NCBI GenBank assembly: GCA_026168455.1
Contig: CM047428.1
Span: 17,202,759-17,266,758 of the forward strand
Direction: 5' to 3'
Length of the DNA: 64,000 bases
Origin: Theocolax elegans
Taxonomy: Eukaryota > Arthropoda > Insecta > Hymenoptera > Cerocephalidae
Shown: piece by piece, positions 11,475-23,711 of the stretch
Layout: every line of letters begins with the position of its first letter
How positions within the stretch are numbered: position 1 is the stretch's first letter
Notes under the pieces: generated by a model
The model's input: the letters and a program-made list of their open reading frames with translations, nothing else
Told to the model about the DNA's origin: nothing
Database searches by the model: none
Position numbers and translations under genes: made by a program

Positions 11475-12650
11475 CTGTGCAGCGTATTAAGAGCTTTGAA
11501 AGAGAGGGAGAGGGAGAGGGAAGCTGGTCTAGCAAGCAAGAGAGAGAGCGAGAGAGAGAGAAAGAGAGCGCGCGATAAACCAGGGCGAATACAGACGCGG
11601 GGTCCGTCCAAAGTTAATGCCACGCACACACGGACAGCACCTTCGAGGATTATCCTCCGGGGATATTTTTGATCGCGCAATAATCCCTAATACGATTTAC
11701 ACTGCTTGCCAGCGAACGCGCGCGCGCGCACACACACACACACACTCGCATATATATATACATACATATACGCAGAGGCCGGGCTACAAATACGTAATCA
11801 AGGATTCGCGCGTACGTGAAAAGCCGGCCCCGGGCATAATCCCGGTTCGAATGCGATTTTTGACAGCGCGTATACCGCTGACGCGATTCCACCCGAAAAG
11901 CAATATAATTTTACAAGCGACCAAGCTTTCTCTTTTTCACGTTTGCGCTCTAGTTGTCGGGTGATTTTTTTTATTGCGTTCGGGTTATTGGGTGTTGGTA
12001 AATTTTTTTTATGCTTTTAGATTTTATGCGTGTGTATATAAGATTGTCCACGGGTGACAAATGAGGAAACTGGTTCGAGCGGTAATTTTAGCGAATACCT
12101 GCAAGGGTCTGTGTAGAGTTACGTTTTTATTACAAATCATAATAATATTCAAATATATTTTCCGTTTATTTATAATTGCGCAGTTGAGATCTACTTACAT
12201 GTATCCTAGCAATCACAACTTAAAAAAAATTAATTTTTTTTGGTAAAAGGCTTTTATTTATTTTATACATTTCGAATTTACGCAATCTCTTTACAAAATT
12301 ATAAATATATATAATTGCAAATAATAATAAAACGTTCAATTGTAGAAATAAGGAAATAGTGGAAGAAAAAAATGAAAACACTGACGAAACTGTCGTAAAT
12401 TTGAAGAAAAATATATCTAATACGTCACGGATAATCTCCTTTTCATGTATGTAGATTTGTATATGCGCTTTCGTTTCACGCCACATTTCCAGTGCATTTT
12501 TAAGCGTAGATAAAAATGCACGCGTACACATATTATAGGTAAACAACGATTGCAAATCATTAATATAATCGTAAAACCAGTTAATAACAGAAACTTGTAG
12601 AGCATATATATATATATATGTGTGTACTCTACAAGTTTTTGTTATTCTAT
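11458..12650. repeat. Duplicated unit B, copy 3
   Basis: It lacks the leading 240 bp (the cccccgatag part) and starts at the GT repeat, offset 1195 bp from copy 2. It is nearly identical to copy 2 through the gaaacttgtagag motif and then continues into the right arm of a palindrome missing from copy 2. Confidence 0.85.
12580..12650. repeat. Hairpin-forming inverted repeat
   Basis: The arms aataacagaaacttgtagag and ctctacaagtttttgttatt are inverted copies (19 of 20 match) around a short AT/GT loop. Confidence 0.8.
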
Positions 12651-13311
12651 ATATATATATAGAAATACTAAAACGCACGATATTACATACATATATACTT
12701 TGATAGTACAAAGAGCTATAATCCTAATAACAAAATAAAAATGCAATACAAAAGAAAATTAATGAACAAATCGAATAGAAATTCTTTGATAAAGTAATAC
12801 ATATATATAAATGAATGTATTACTTTTATTTTGGTAATATATCATCCTATTATTAAAATCTCTCACGTGCTATCCTCTCAATTTATTTATAGCCTTGAAT
12901 TAGGAATAAACTTTAATCCAAGAGCGAATGAACCACTCTATACAACCATCATTTTCACTGACGATCCATAGATATATGTATATATGTATGTATGTATATA
13001 TACAGACGCGCCAATTAATTTAAAGAAAGATCGACATCACGCAAAATTCCCGGATTAACGCTAAAACCCAATACAACAACGAAAAAAAAAAGAAACCAAA
13101 AATTCAAATCCGAGATAAATCGAGGCGCGGCTTTCGTTCAATCCGTAACGCGCGCACACATTAACATATACCAGGGACCATAAGCGGCCGGTCATCGGAA
13201 AATGCGTACGCGGGGAGAGAAATTAGTCGGGAGATTACGGGACGGGCTTTCGGATTACGTTGAAGCGCGACGCTTGTGGCGATCGATATACGCGCAGGAA
13301 TCATCGCCTCG

Positions 13312-13338
<27 letters not shown>
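13312..13338. repeat. (CT)n microsatellite
   Basis: About 13 CT units. Confidence 0.95.
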
Positions 13339-13342
<4 letters not shown>

Positions 13343-15346
13343 ATTTCCTGGGATTTCAATGGTGAATGCGTAAGTATATTGATCGCGCGATTTTCTTGGC
13401 TATTTCACTTTACGTTATGCACAATGCAATAATCTTCGCGTTGGCTAATACGCTGTACAGAAGTTAATCCGAGTTAGAGGGAAATCGTGGAATTAATCGT
13501 TTCGAACGTATTACGACTAAAAATAGATCGTTGGGAGTTATACGAATATATATATTTTTAGAATAGAATTGTAATAAGTATTTTTACGAACGGTATTTTA
13601 TGATCTTGCGATAAATCGTTCGTTATAATATTTATTGGATTAATAACGCGCGTGTAAAAGAATTAATAATAAACATATATATATATATATATATATAAAT
13701 TAATTATTGTATAATTTATCATAATAATTATAGTAGATGTATACACTATATAACTTTGACCAATCTTCAAATTTAATATTAAACGAATAGGATTTTCTTT
13801 ATAAAAATATCACGTTCTCTAGTACGTCAATAATAAAAACGCGTACGTCTGAATTGCGTATTGTATATTAATCAATGAATTATTCAACACTGAAAATATC
13901 TCTAAACTGTAGAAAGTGTAAAAATATATACGTATTGTTTAATTCCTCGTCTTCCTAATGGCTGAGGAAGATTATAAGCGTAGGGATCGGTGACCCGCAC
14001 CGATAAGAGTCAAAGCCGATTCTTTAACATCGATCCCCCTCTCCACCACCACCTCCCCCCCTCCTTTTTCTATTAATAAGCTCGATGATCGTTCGGTTTT
14101 TATCATTCTTGGGGTGCATTATAATTACTCGGATTTAACACGACGATTCTTCCCCCCTGTGCGTTCGTTGCTCTTTGAACCGCGCGGACACGACTAATGC
14201 ATGCGCGCTCGGCGATTAACGATAAAACTGACGAGCCTCGACGATACGAGCGTGGAAACCAGGAAGAGAACGAGACTTTACGAGTTTAAGGTGGTATTGC
14301 CTCGATATTTTTACGAGGGCCTCGCTATACGCATTTTCTTTTGCGAATTTCGATTTTCTCTATTTTTAAGAGAAATGAGCTTGCGATACAGATTGTATTG
14401 TATCCAAGTACAGATGATTCCTCTATAACGGGTAATATTACTACTGTTAAAGATTATAATATATCGTACAACAGTTTGTTGGTAATTGATAAAAATATCG
14501 TTTGACAAAATTTTACGAAATTTTATAATAAATGTAAAACTACATATAATATAGTGTGTAAATAATAGTCGACGTAAACTTTCTAGAAAATGGTACTGCT
14601 AACCTATAATAAAACTGATACAGAACTAATTACGAAATACTTCAAAAGTAAAATATTTATTTCGACGTTCTTCTTATAAATAATCATCAAGTGAAATTAT
14701 ATTATAAAAGTATAAAAAATTTAATTTACTACAGAAGCAACAAGATTAAACCTGCTTTTGGATTAGTTTTAAAATCAACTAAGAATAATGATACACGACT
14801 CCTGGGATAAAATAAAATACTATCTTTTAAAAATTTCAATCTGAATTCGAACCACAACTCATTACTATATTAATTACTATAAATATATGTATAATAATAT
14901 AATCTATTGTAATGATGTATTTGCAATAGTTCAATAGTAATTCGAAAAATTGTTAAATATCTAGTTTAAAACTACTTCAGTCTACTTCATTACATAATTT
15001 TACACAACATAATTCAACAGTTGACCCAGCGCGTACATTATCCCAAAATAATATTCAGATAATCCGCAATCATATAAAAGATAATTTTCGTAAATCTTGG
15101 ATATCTTTATACAGCGAACGAGCTCGATTAAAAAAATATCGCAATGAAAAGGTAGGCATTCCTAATCGGTTAAGACCAAAGCCACTCATCCCAGTCTAGA
15201 ATATATATATGGTACGTATGTGGTGCCGATAATATTCGAAATCGATCGAAAAGCTCATCGAAAGCGTCGATGTAATAAATGTTGGAAAACCCCGTCAAAT
15301 ATAAATGACATTAAGAGCCATGATTAGCTTTTGTACCTCTCTCCAA

Positions 15347-15380
15347 TACACACACACACGCACACACACACGTACACACA
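15347..15380. repeat. (CA)n microsatellite
   Basis: CA units with two CG/TA interruptions. Confidence 0.95.
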
Positions 15381-16563
15381 GTCTTTCAACTCGGTCGAAA
15401 ATTGCGCTCCACACACAGATATATATATGTATATCCCGCAAAACTCGGACCCAGAATGTGCACAGGCAGAACTATGCTCTAATCCTCGAGCTAAAAATCA
15501 ATACGCCTCCCCGTTCGCGACCGAAATCCTCCCTCGGGATAAGCCGCTCGCCGGGACATAGTTAAATAAATCCTGGATCAAAGGATAAGTCCCGCTCACC
15601 CTCCAACGTTTCTCCCTCTCTCTCACCCTCTCCTTTTTTTCTATAATTTTTTTCGTCGCTCCCCTCGCGAAAGGATTTAGTATATAGTGTGTGTGTGTGT
15701 GTATGTAGGTTCCCTTCGGTGTCCATGTACCTATATATACGCGTGTGTGTATAGATGCCTTAGACGTAATGAAACGCGACTAAGTCATATCGAGTATTTA
15801 ACCGGCTTTCCCGCTGACGATTTCGGCGTATTTCGATTATGAATATAGTGCGTACGTGTACATAGGTATAATATACAGAGATACACTAAAATTGAAGGAT
15901 TTTATCTTTATCTAGAGGAACATTTGTCTTTGATTATTAGTTTTGCATCGTGCGCACGAGCGAATCTAACAGATTATGAAGCGTATGTAGACAAAGTCAC
16001 AAGAGACTCGTATATAATTAAGTCCAATTAGTCTTTATTGTTACTGCGGAAGATTGATTAGTTGCCAATTAAAAATATACGTTGGAGAAGATATGTACAT
16101 TTTATACGTGACACAAAATTAAATTGAAATCCTATAATGAAGCATATATATATATGTTTATCTCAACTACATTCTCAACTTGTAAATCGTCCGAGACGAT
16201 TCTCGGTGAAGCGACGATCGTGAAACGGATCGGTTTGACAATTATTTTACAACTCATCAACATCTCGGGGAGTAGCGTCAAAAGATTTCGGATGTTTATC
16301 CGTCCGTTCGGAATTTAAGCGGGCGGCAGCAGGATATCAAAAGCCACGTAGGGAATTAAGGTCGAGTCCGCTTACCTCGTTTTTCACTAACCAGATTCTT
16401 TTTTTGTTCGAATTTTCCCGCCTTTATTTCTGGTGCGTAGGCGCGCTCGAGCTACCATATTATATTATATACCGGCAAGACGCATTTTAATCCCGTATTA
16501 AACGCGTGGACGCGAAATTGCCCGAAGGTGGGTATTAGGATTAAGCCGTGATCCTTCCTTCCT

Positions 16564-16588
16564 TCTCTCTCTCTCTCTCTCTCTCTCT
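16564..16588. repeat. (CT)n microsatellite
   Basis: About 12 CT units, preceded by TTCC units. Confidence 0.95.
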
Positions 16589-17656
16589 GTGTCTATACAC
16601 ACTCACACACACGTACATATATACTTTCGTTTTGCACAACGTGACACGATTATAATCGCGCAATTCATTCATAAATCCAGAATTGCCTTTATTCCCCATC
16701 TTTTTTTTGGTCAAGGATTACACGTAGTTTTATTTCTTTATTTGTATCAATTGGTGATTTTGAAATTGTGGGTTTTAAGCCGTTTTGGATTTAAGCGGTA
16801 AATAATGTTATTCAGGTAAGAACAATGACATGACACAGGCATTACTATATAAATATACACGTATACAATGTAACGAAATAGGAATTGCATTCTCTGAGTT
16901 TTAATTAACGACATATGTATTTAAATGCTAAATGGATATATCCGCGGTGTACGATTTGCATTTCGCATCTGCGCATTTCCTGTACGTTTACGCCATAATT
17001 TTACAACGACTCTACCGGCGGCTATTAGATTAAAAATGTAGGAAATAGATTCAACTACAAATTAAAAAGATGAGTATACGATAAATATCGATATCTGTTA
17101 CTTTCTGTATATAATGCGATGACAGTTTGGCAATTTATTTAATTAATTTTAAGTCGATAGAATAATAGCAATTTTAACTTAATTCGACGAGGATGAAAGA
17201 TTCATTTAATTCTACAAGATATTTTCTTGCGTGAAAAGTTGTAAAATAATTATGTACAAATAAGTAATTGTTATTTTTTCTTTTTACGTGAGGAATTTAC
17301 CCCACAAGAATAATATTCCATTGCACCTTTCAAACTGTAATTGACGAATGTCAAATCTCGTTTACACGAGCGATAGATTCACCCCATAAACCTTTTACCG
17401 TATTATATACGCATATATCCCCAACGACTACGAACGAAATGTTCATCCCTTGGAAATACCCCGAACATTGAAATATGCGTCTATAAAATCTATATAAAAC
17501 CACCCTACGCCCCTACGCAGGAAACGGAACTATCAGGATCCCTCGTATGCGACTCCACCTCTTGAAGGATAGCCGAATCCTTGAAACACCAGGGTAGCAT
17601 AAAACGAGCTAACAATTCGCAAAAGGACGAGGGGGTACAGCGCGCAGTGAGAAAGA

Positions 17657-17690
<34 letters not shown>

Positions 17691-17691
17691 G
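17657..17691. repeat. (GA)n microsatellite
   Basis: GA units with one GC interruption. Confidence 0.95.
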
Positions 17692-17779
17692 GAAGCCCAG
17701 ACAGGACCTCGAGGATTTTAGCCCACACTCGACCTGTTGCTTGGGTTTGTACCTCCAAGAGGAACCGCTCTGTTCTCAC

Positions 17780-17831
17780 GGTGGTGGGGGAAGCGGAGGA
17801 ACTTTTTGCCGGAGGTGCGATGACCTCGATC
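17780..17831 (-). CDS. Possible small exon of the same gene
   Basis: A 52-nt segment lies between cactgccgaaatttcag|GAT and CCACC|GTGAGA, with a gttaac branch-like site 34 nt upstream of the acceptor AG. Entered from a 1-nt overhang it reads G-SRSSHLRQKVPPLPPP and leaves CC. Entered from a 2-nt overhang it reads IEVIAPPAKSSSASPTT and exits in phase 0. Both frames are open, so the frame cannot be decided here. It could be an alternative exon used with the first-exon candidate at 21.5 kb. Confidence 0.25.
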
Positions 17832-19346
17832 CTGAAATTTCGGCAGTGATCGGGGGCTTCGGTTAACAGGAGCTCAGCCAGTTGCTGGAAGTATCAAGCC
17901 GGGCGCGCATCCTAATTTGTTATGTGCCAACTTGAACACCGCTTCCTACCAGGTAAACTCATTTTATTATAATCTATCATCTACCGCAAACACTGATCAT
18001 CATTTTTTCGATGACTCTAATGACGAGGGGACGAATTACTTTACTGATCATTTGTATAGTGCATTTTGGTCAGATGCGTGCGGGTATACGATGGTGCAAG
18101 TATGCACGTGTGACGTATTTTCGTTTGTTAAATATTCTTTTGGTCTAGATTGCGTACAATTAAATGGGTTTTAATTAATTATTTGAATATTGCGCGTATG
18201 GATAATTAATTTATTTAATGAAATTATAACGAAGAAGAAAATGTTGCATTGTTATTGAAAGCTGTGTATTATAGTAAGGTTGTAGAAAATCGATGTTTCT
18301 AAATAAATAAATCAAATAATTAGTGTTTTTGTAATGGATAAATAAAGGAATTCTAATGTAAATTAAAAATATAAATTGCTTAAAATATTTTATGTTCACG
18401 ATAATTGCTTATTTTACCATTCATCACATAATTTGCTTAACAAACCGCTGTACATACAAAAACGTTGCAAATAAGACAAATAAACATAATCGTATTAACA
18501 CATTGCTCATTTTCAAAGTATCATATGAAATATAATAAACAATATAATACAAAAATTAAAAAATTGTAAGTATTGTAGTATCATAGTAATAATTGCATGT
18601 ATAAAATGTCATAATAATGAAAATTTAAATAAATTATTAAACAACCATCAATTATTACTAAAATGATCATTTCTCTATTTAATTAATAAATTTAAAATAC
18701 ATTATGTTGAAAAAATGGTGTGAATGTCGGGTACTTTGAAGGCGAGTAAGGATATTTTCCCTAAAGAGAAAAGTAGGAGATGTACATTGTCCTGAAAAAC
18801 TCTCACTTTCCTGTTTTCCTAATGCTTAGGTAAACAACCCTGTCATCTGAAATTATATCTACAATAAAGCAAGAAAAGAACTAGTAAACATCGATAATTA
18901 ATAAAATCTATTTAAATTACATTCTCACTAAGTGAGAAATTTTAATAACAATATACGTGTAACGTTACGTCTTCTCCAGATAAACTTTTATACGTAAAAC
19001 CTCGTGAAGATTATTATTTAATCATTTATCCACAGGCAAAAAAAAACAAAAAAAAATCAATAATCAAAATGAAGAATCGTTAAAAAAAACATTATAAAAA
19101 TCAATAAAATGCAATCGCATGTACGAAGCTATACGTCGGATCAGGAAGCACGCGGTATAAATTCGCAGAAAGTTGGAAATGGAAAGTCCGGTGGATGGTA
19201 TAATTTAAGTTTTAATCGTACAACACCTGTCAGGGTTTGATCGGAAGTACCCCTTAGCGTTTGCCCAATGCGGTCGGTGGCACGCGTACCCTCCTTCCGT
19301 TTTCGTCCTGCTCCCCTGGGATGGAGAGGTCACGAGCCAGCCTTAC

Positions 19347-19397
19347 CCACATTCCCATGGGGGTGCGCACGTGCCAACAAGACGTGCCTCCCCGATT
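19347..19397 (-). CDS. Exon 6, 51-nt microexon
   Basis: A 51-nt segment lies between a good acceptor (gagtgtcaatttcttag|AAT) and a good donor (AATGTGG|GTAAGG). Entered with the single G left by exon 5 it reads E-SGRHVLLARAHPHGNVG and leaves one nucleotide, so it keeps the phase whether included or skipped. It sits in a GC-rich island of about 250 bp inside AT-rich intron, as expected for a conserved exon. No motif is recognised apart from the basic/His-rich character. The intron before it would be about 14.9 kb. Other small exons between 34.3 and 19.4 kb could have been missed. Confidence 0.55.
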
Positions 19398-21504
19398 CTA
19401 AGAAATTGACACTCCGCTTATTTTACACTAAATTTTAAATCGTTAACCAAAGGCTTTCATTGATCTTACGTACTTGATCGAATATTTTCGGGGTTGATTG
19501 TGTAAACAACTTCTTCATCACTTGATTTTTAAATTTAAGTATAATTTTACAAATTTACTAATTAATGTATAAATACCCCGAAAAACTGTATTTGTATAAA
19601 CTATCTTTTTGCATAAACAAAATTTATTATGGGTATACATGGAATATCCAGCTATATACCCGTGATTCGCATTCAAATGGGTGATTAATATGGAAATTAA
19701 TATGACCAAAGGCAAAACCCACTTTGGATGTCCATTATATGTATACTCATTTAGAGAAATAGCCGAAGGATGGCCTACGGCGATTTAGAAGGGATAAACG
19801 TACGCCAAAGGATCAGGATAGCAGATCGATGTTGGAAGGACACGTGCTATAATATGTATAGAAGTAAAAAGATGTAACCTTAAAGGATAACAAATTAGGC
19901 TAAAATAAGGACGTCAAAATTTTACGTATCACCATAAACAGAACGTACGGATGTGAGATTTAGTCATCATAAAAGTAATACTTTCAGTTTGAAAAACTTT
20001 CCTTTTGCTGCTTTAAATAAATGTGATAATTAACTATGTACAATATAATTAAAGTAATTATATAACTCTTCGTATTTGTTCAATAATTTAGCTTTATTGA
20101 ATAATTAGGAGCCTAATACTTTACAAATTTGATTAATTTCCATAAAAAATATATATCGAGTATTAAATAAGCTTTCGTATACAAGTTTATAATTTTACTG
20201 TTGATGATAATAATCGTTAACTATTTTATTAGCTTATAGAAAAATAACATACTCAATTATATTTATTCATAGATATATACTTTTTTTAGTATCAGCAATA
20301 CTGCAGATGTATTCGATTTTCGTATAAACAAGCACATTTGCTTACAGTTAAAAATTTTCTATATAAATATAAAATACTTATTAATATAAAAAAATATTAA
20401 TAAAAGTTTTAATAAGTAATAAATAAAGTGTGTATATTTAATAATACTTTCATTTAATAAAATAGTCTTTTCGTTTATATATATATATATAATATAAACA
20501 AAGTAACATAACATCACATTAATTGTTATGATTAAACTATGATAGTCGAATCTATATATATATCGATTATATAAAATTGCAAAGGATAGATGTGTAAGTA
20601 TATATGTATATACGTATGCTAAGCCGATCCCGAGGGATGAGTTCCTTCGAGTCACGAAAATTCTTCGCGTTCTGAAATCCTGGTAGGAAAACCCACGACA
20701 AATCTGTCTAAATCCGTCTAACTGATCTTATCGCATTTTCTATCACACACGCGTATTTGTGCGTATCCTATATGCACATTCCCGTAGTGTAAATAAATTT
20801 TCGTACACGCGCATATACGTATACACATACACATCAACAATGAGATAAAAATGGAAATTTCAGTGTAACGCAATTACACGTGATACCAAGTTTACTTAAT
20901 TTTTCTTTACATCAACTGTATTTATTTGTTTATACGTAAATGTACATTGTTTAAAGTGCACGTTGCAACTATATTAGATTTAGAAACAAAGAACAATGTA
21001 AACGTGTAGTATTGCAATAACGTTTCGATATTGTACATAGACGATGAATGTGCTTGTATACGCGTGAGATAAAATGATTTAATAAAAATAATTTGTTATT
21101 AACATTGTGTTGGATAGTAGCAATCCTATTAATAACGCGTTTATCGTGAAATAATTAATATTAAACAATTCGATAAATTAGATTTGGTGCATCAACTGCG
21201 TCATTAAGATAAATATTATTAACTATACAATTATTGGATAATAAATGTGGGATAACGTTACAAAACGAAGGGAACTAAAATCGTCGAGCACTGGACGAGT
21301 AGCCGTGATAATAAAGGGTTCGAACGGACGGGTGGGTAAACCCCGAAAGGTATATATATAGAGAAGCGACGCCCTCGTTTGGTTAACGAGGCCTATTCAC
21401 AAACGGGTCTCGGCATTTTTTTCGAAAGAGTCGTGCGTAAACAACTAGCAGGATATCATAGTCATCCTGTAGGATGCGGAAGATGCGAAGTAGGAGTCAC
21501 TTAC

Positions 21505-21632
21505 ACGGTTACACTCGGTGCGTCAGACAGAGGGGTAGAAAGGAGGAGTGCGTAAGGAAAACGGATAGCCTGATCTCCTGGTCGTAGGGGTCCTACTAAA
21601 GCCCTTATTCGGGTCACGCCGTCACGGGGCAT
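21505..21632 (-). CDS. Possible alternative first coding exon
   Basis: On the minus strand an ATG at 21632 opens MPRDGVTRIRALVGPLRPGD and runs 42 codons to a perfect donor GT|GTAAGT at 21504. It lies in a GC-rich island (21.26-21.85 kb) within AT-rich intron. No acceptor with a convincing polypyrimidine tract is seen upstream, which suits a first exon. The 2-nt exit would fit the IEVIAPP frame of the 17.8-kb candidate. Chance open frames are common in such islands. Confidence 0.22.
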
Positions 21633-22404
21633 ATCCCGAGGGTCCGCGACATACTGCCGAGTTTACCTGCCTCCCGTTCCTGTTACCCGGGAATCGAAAA
21701 TAAGCCGGCAGGTATCGAACAAAGAAGCTGATTTGCATATTTTCTGGGAGGTTCCGATGCCTCTCGGCCTATGTGGTGGGGGATTCTCTCGATATCCCTC
21801 GTGAGGTTCAACGGTATATCCTATCCTGCGGATATCTCCCTGGATAGTCGTACTTTTCGACTTTTCTATTTATTTTCACTCAGGGGAAGGAAGAATACAA
21901 AAGTTGGAGATTACATAAATATTTGTTTCTATACGTTGTTTAATAATAAATAATATTTCGTTTATTTTGTATATGCAGTTTGTCGGGCAACAAAAGTTGC
22001 ATCTTTTACATTTTACTTACTATAGTTTCTTTTAATGTAGTGATATTGACAGCTATAGTTATTTTTGTATGAAAATATTTGTTACCATATGTAAACAACA
22101 ATCTATTGTTTATTTTACTTTTATTTATTATTAATTATTTTGTGCAGTATCACAGTATATTCACACGACAGGGCAGTAAGCCGTACTTTACCGAAATGGA
22201 ATATCTTCTTCCACTGATTAAGAACATGTCAGAATCAAAAATTGATCATTTTTTATAAACAATCGAATGAATTTTTGGAAAAATTTTGAACTTCAGACTC
22301 ATAAGCATATTTTAAACAATATTTTTAGATGTTTACACTGATAATTTAATAAAAAATATTTGAGTTTAAAGCTTATGCCTTTCTTTTATTAATAATTACC
22401 AACC

Positions 22405-23071
22405 AAAAAATTGTTTATTCAATTATTATTAACAAAATTTATTTTTTTAATCAAATACTTCAGCCTTCTTTTATGTTGTGACCTATAACCGTATGAATTT
22501 CTTCTAACTTTTTATTTAATATTTAAGATACTAAAATTTATAATTATTTACGGTAGCAAATGTATTTATATAAGTACATTTTAGTACATTACAATTTTTC
22601 ATTTAGATAAGGAAATGTATTGAATTATAAGATTCTGCAAGTTGACGCACAATCTGTTAATCGTGCAGAATGTACCTATGATCGCAAAATCGGGATAACG
22701 AAAATCTCAACATTTAATTTGAAAAATCAATTCGGTAATTTATACTGTGTGGCATCCCCTTAAGATTCGTTCTAATGCGCTCACAGGTTCAACCTATGTG
22801 AAATGGATGCTACACATTAAAGACATCAAACTTCATAGGTTAAACCTGTAACGCCACGGAATTAAACTATAAACATACGCTTGGTTAGAGAACACTTCAA
22901 TTTTATAGGTTAAACGCAAGAAATTTTCTCCGTGTAACATTAATGATAGTCTTTTTATATTTTAACTCTTAGACTAAATGTTTATTTTAAAAGTGAAAAC
23001 AATCATTATATAAAGTTTGACATAAGTTATACTCTGCATTTTGTTATTAATTTTATGATTTTATACTGACT
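22405..23071. repeat. Direct duplication, copy 1, with an insertion at 22630-22938
   Basis: The shared outer sequence runs from aaaaaattgtttattcaatt through atgttgtgacctataaccg and resumes at taatgatagtctttttatat. Between these parts lies an insertion of about 310 bp ending ...cgcaagaaattttctccgtgt. Confidence 0.8.
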
Positions 23072-23711
23072 AAAAAATTGTTTATTCAATTATTATTAAC
23101 AAAATTTATTTTTTTAATCAAATACTTCAGCCTTCTTTTATGTTGTGACCTATAACCGTATGAATTTCTTCTAACTTTTTATTTAATATTTAAGATACTA
23201 AAATTTATAATTATTTACGGTAGCAAATGTATTTATATAAGTACACGGAGAAAAATTTCTTGCGTTTAACCTATAAAATTGAAGTGTTCTCTAACCATGC
23301 GTATGTGTATAGTTTTAACCTAAGCGTATTAAGGGGATGCCGTATTACCGACATATTTTATTTTTCAAATTAAATCTTCAGTTTATCTTTATTCCAATTG
23401 TGCGTGCATAGATACATTCTACATGATTTGCAGATTGTGTGTCAACTCGCAGAATTTTAAAATTCGACATATTCATTTAATTAAATGAAAAATAGTTTGT
23501 AAAAACTGCAATGTCGGTAAAGAGTTACAATTTTTAGTACATTACAATTTTTCATTTAGATAAGGAAATGTATTGAATAATTAATGATAGTCTTTTTATA
23601 TTTTAACTCTTAGACTAATGTTTATTTTAAAAGTGAAACAATCATTATATAAAGTTTGACATAAGTTATACTCTGCATTTTGTTATTAATTTTATGATTT
23701 TATACTGACTA
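23072..23711. repeat. Direct duplication, copy 2, with an insertion at 23246-23530
   Basis: The same outer unit follows immediately but is interrupted at a different position (after tataagtaca) by an insertion beginning acacggagaaaaatttcttg. That is the reverse complement of the end of the insertion in copy 1. Confidence 0.8.

Larger units (their letters stand above)
4769..19346 (-). other. Intron 6 (if the 4.7-kb terminal exon is correct)
   Basis: It is dominated by the compound tandem duplication at 6.8-12.65 kb. The rest is AT-rich DNA (14.4-15.2, 18.2-19.1 kb) with GC islands at 13.1-13.4, 14.0-14.3, 15.3-15.6, 16.2-16.6 and 17.5-17.95 kb. Confidence 0.3.

Noticed and set aside
8278..11964. 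Repeated ORFs with PRTHGQHLRGLSSGDIFDRA in three copies
   Set aside because: They lie in the near-identical unit B duplication. The similarity covers noncoding microsatellites equally, and frames and starts vary with repeat length, so there is no sign of selection for protein.
14201..14290. Plus-strand ATG exon-like stretch (MRARRLTIKLTSLDD)
   Set aside because: The donor AAG|GTGGTA is weak and nothing upstream or downstream connects to it.
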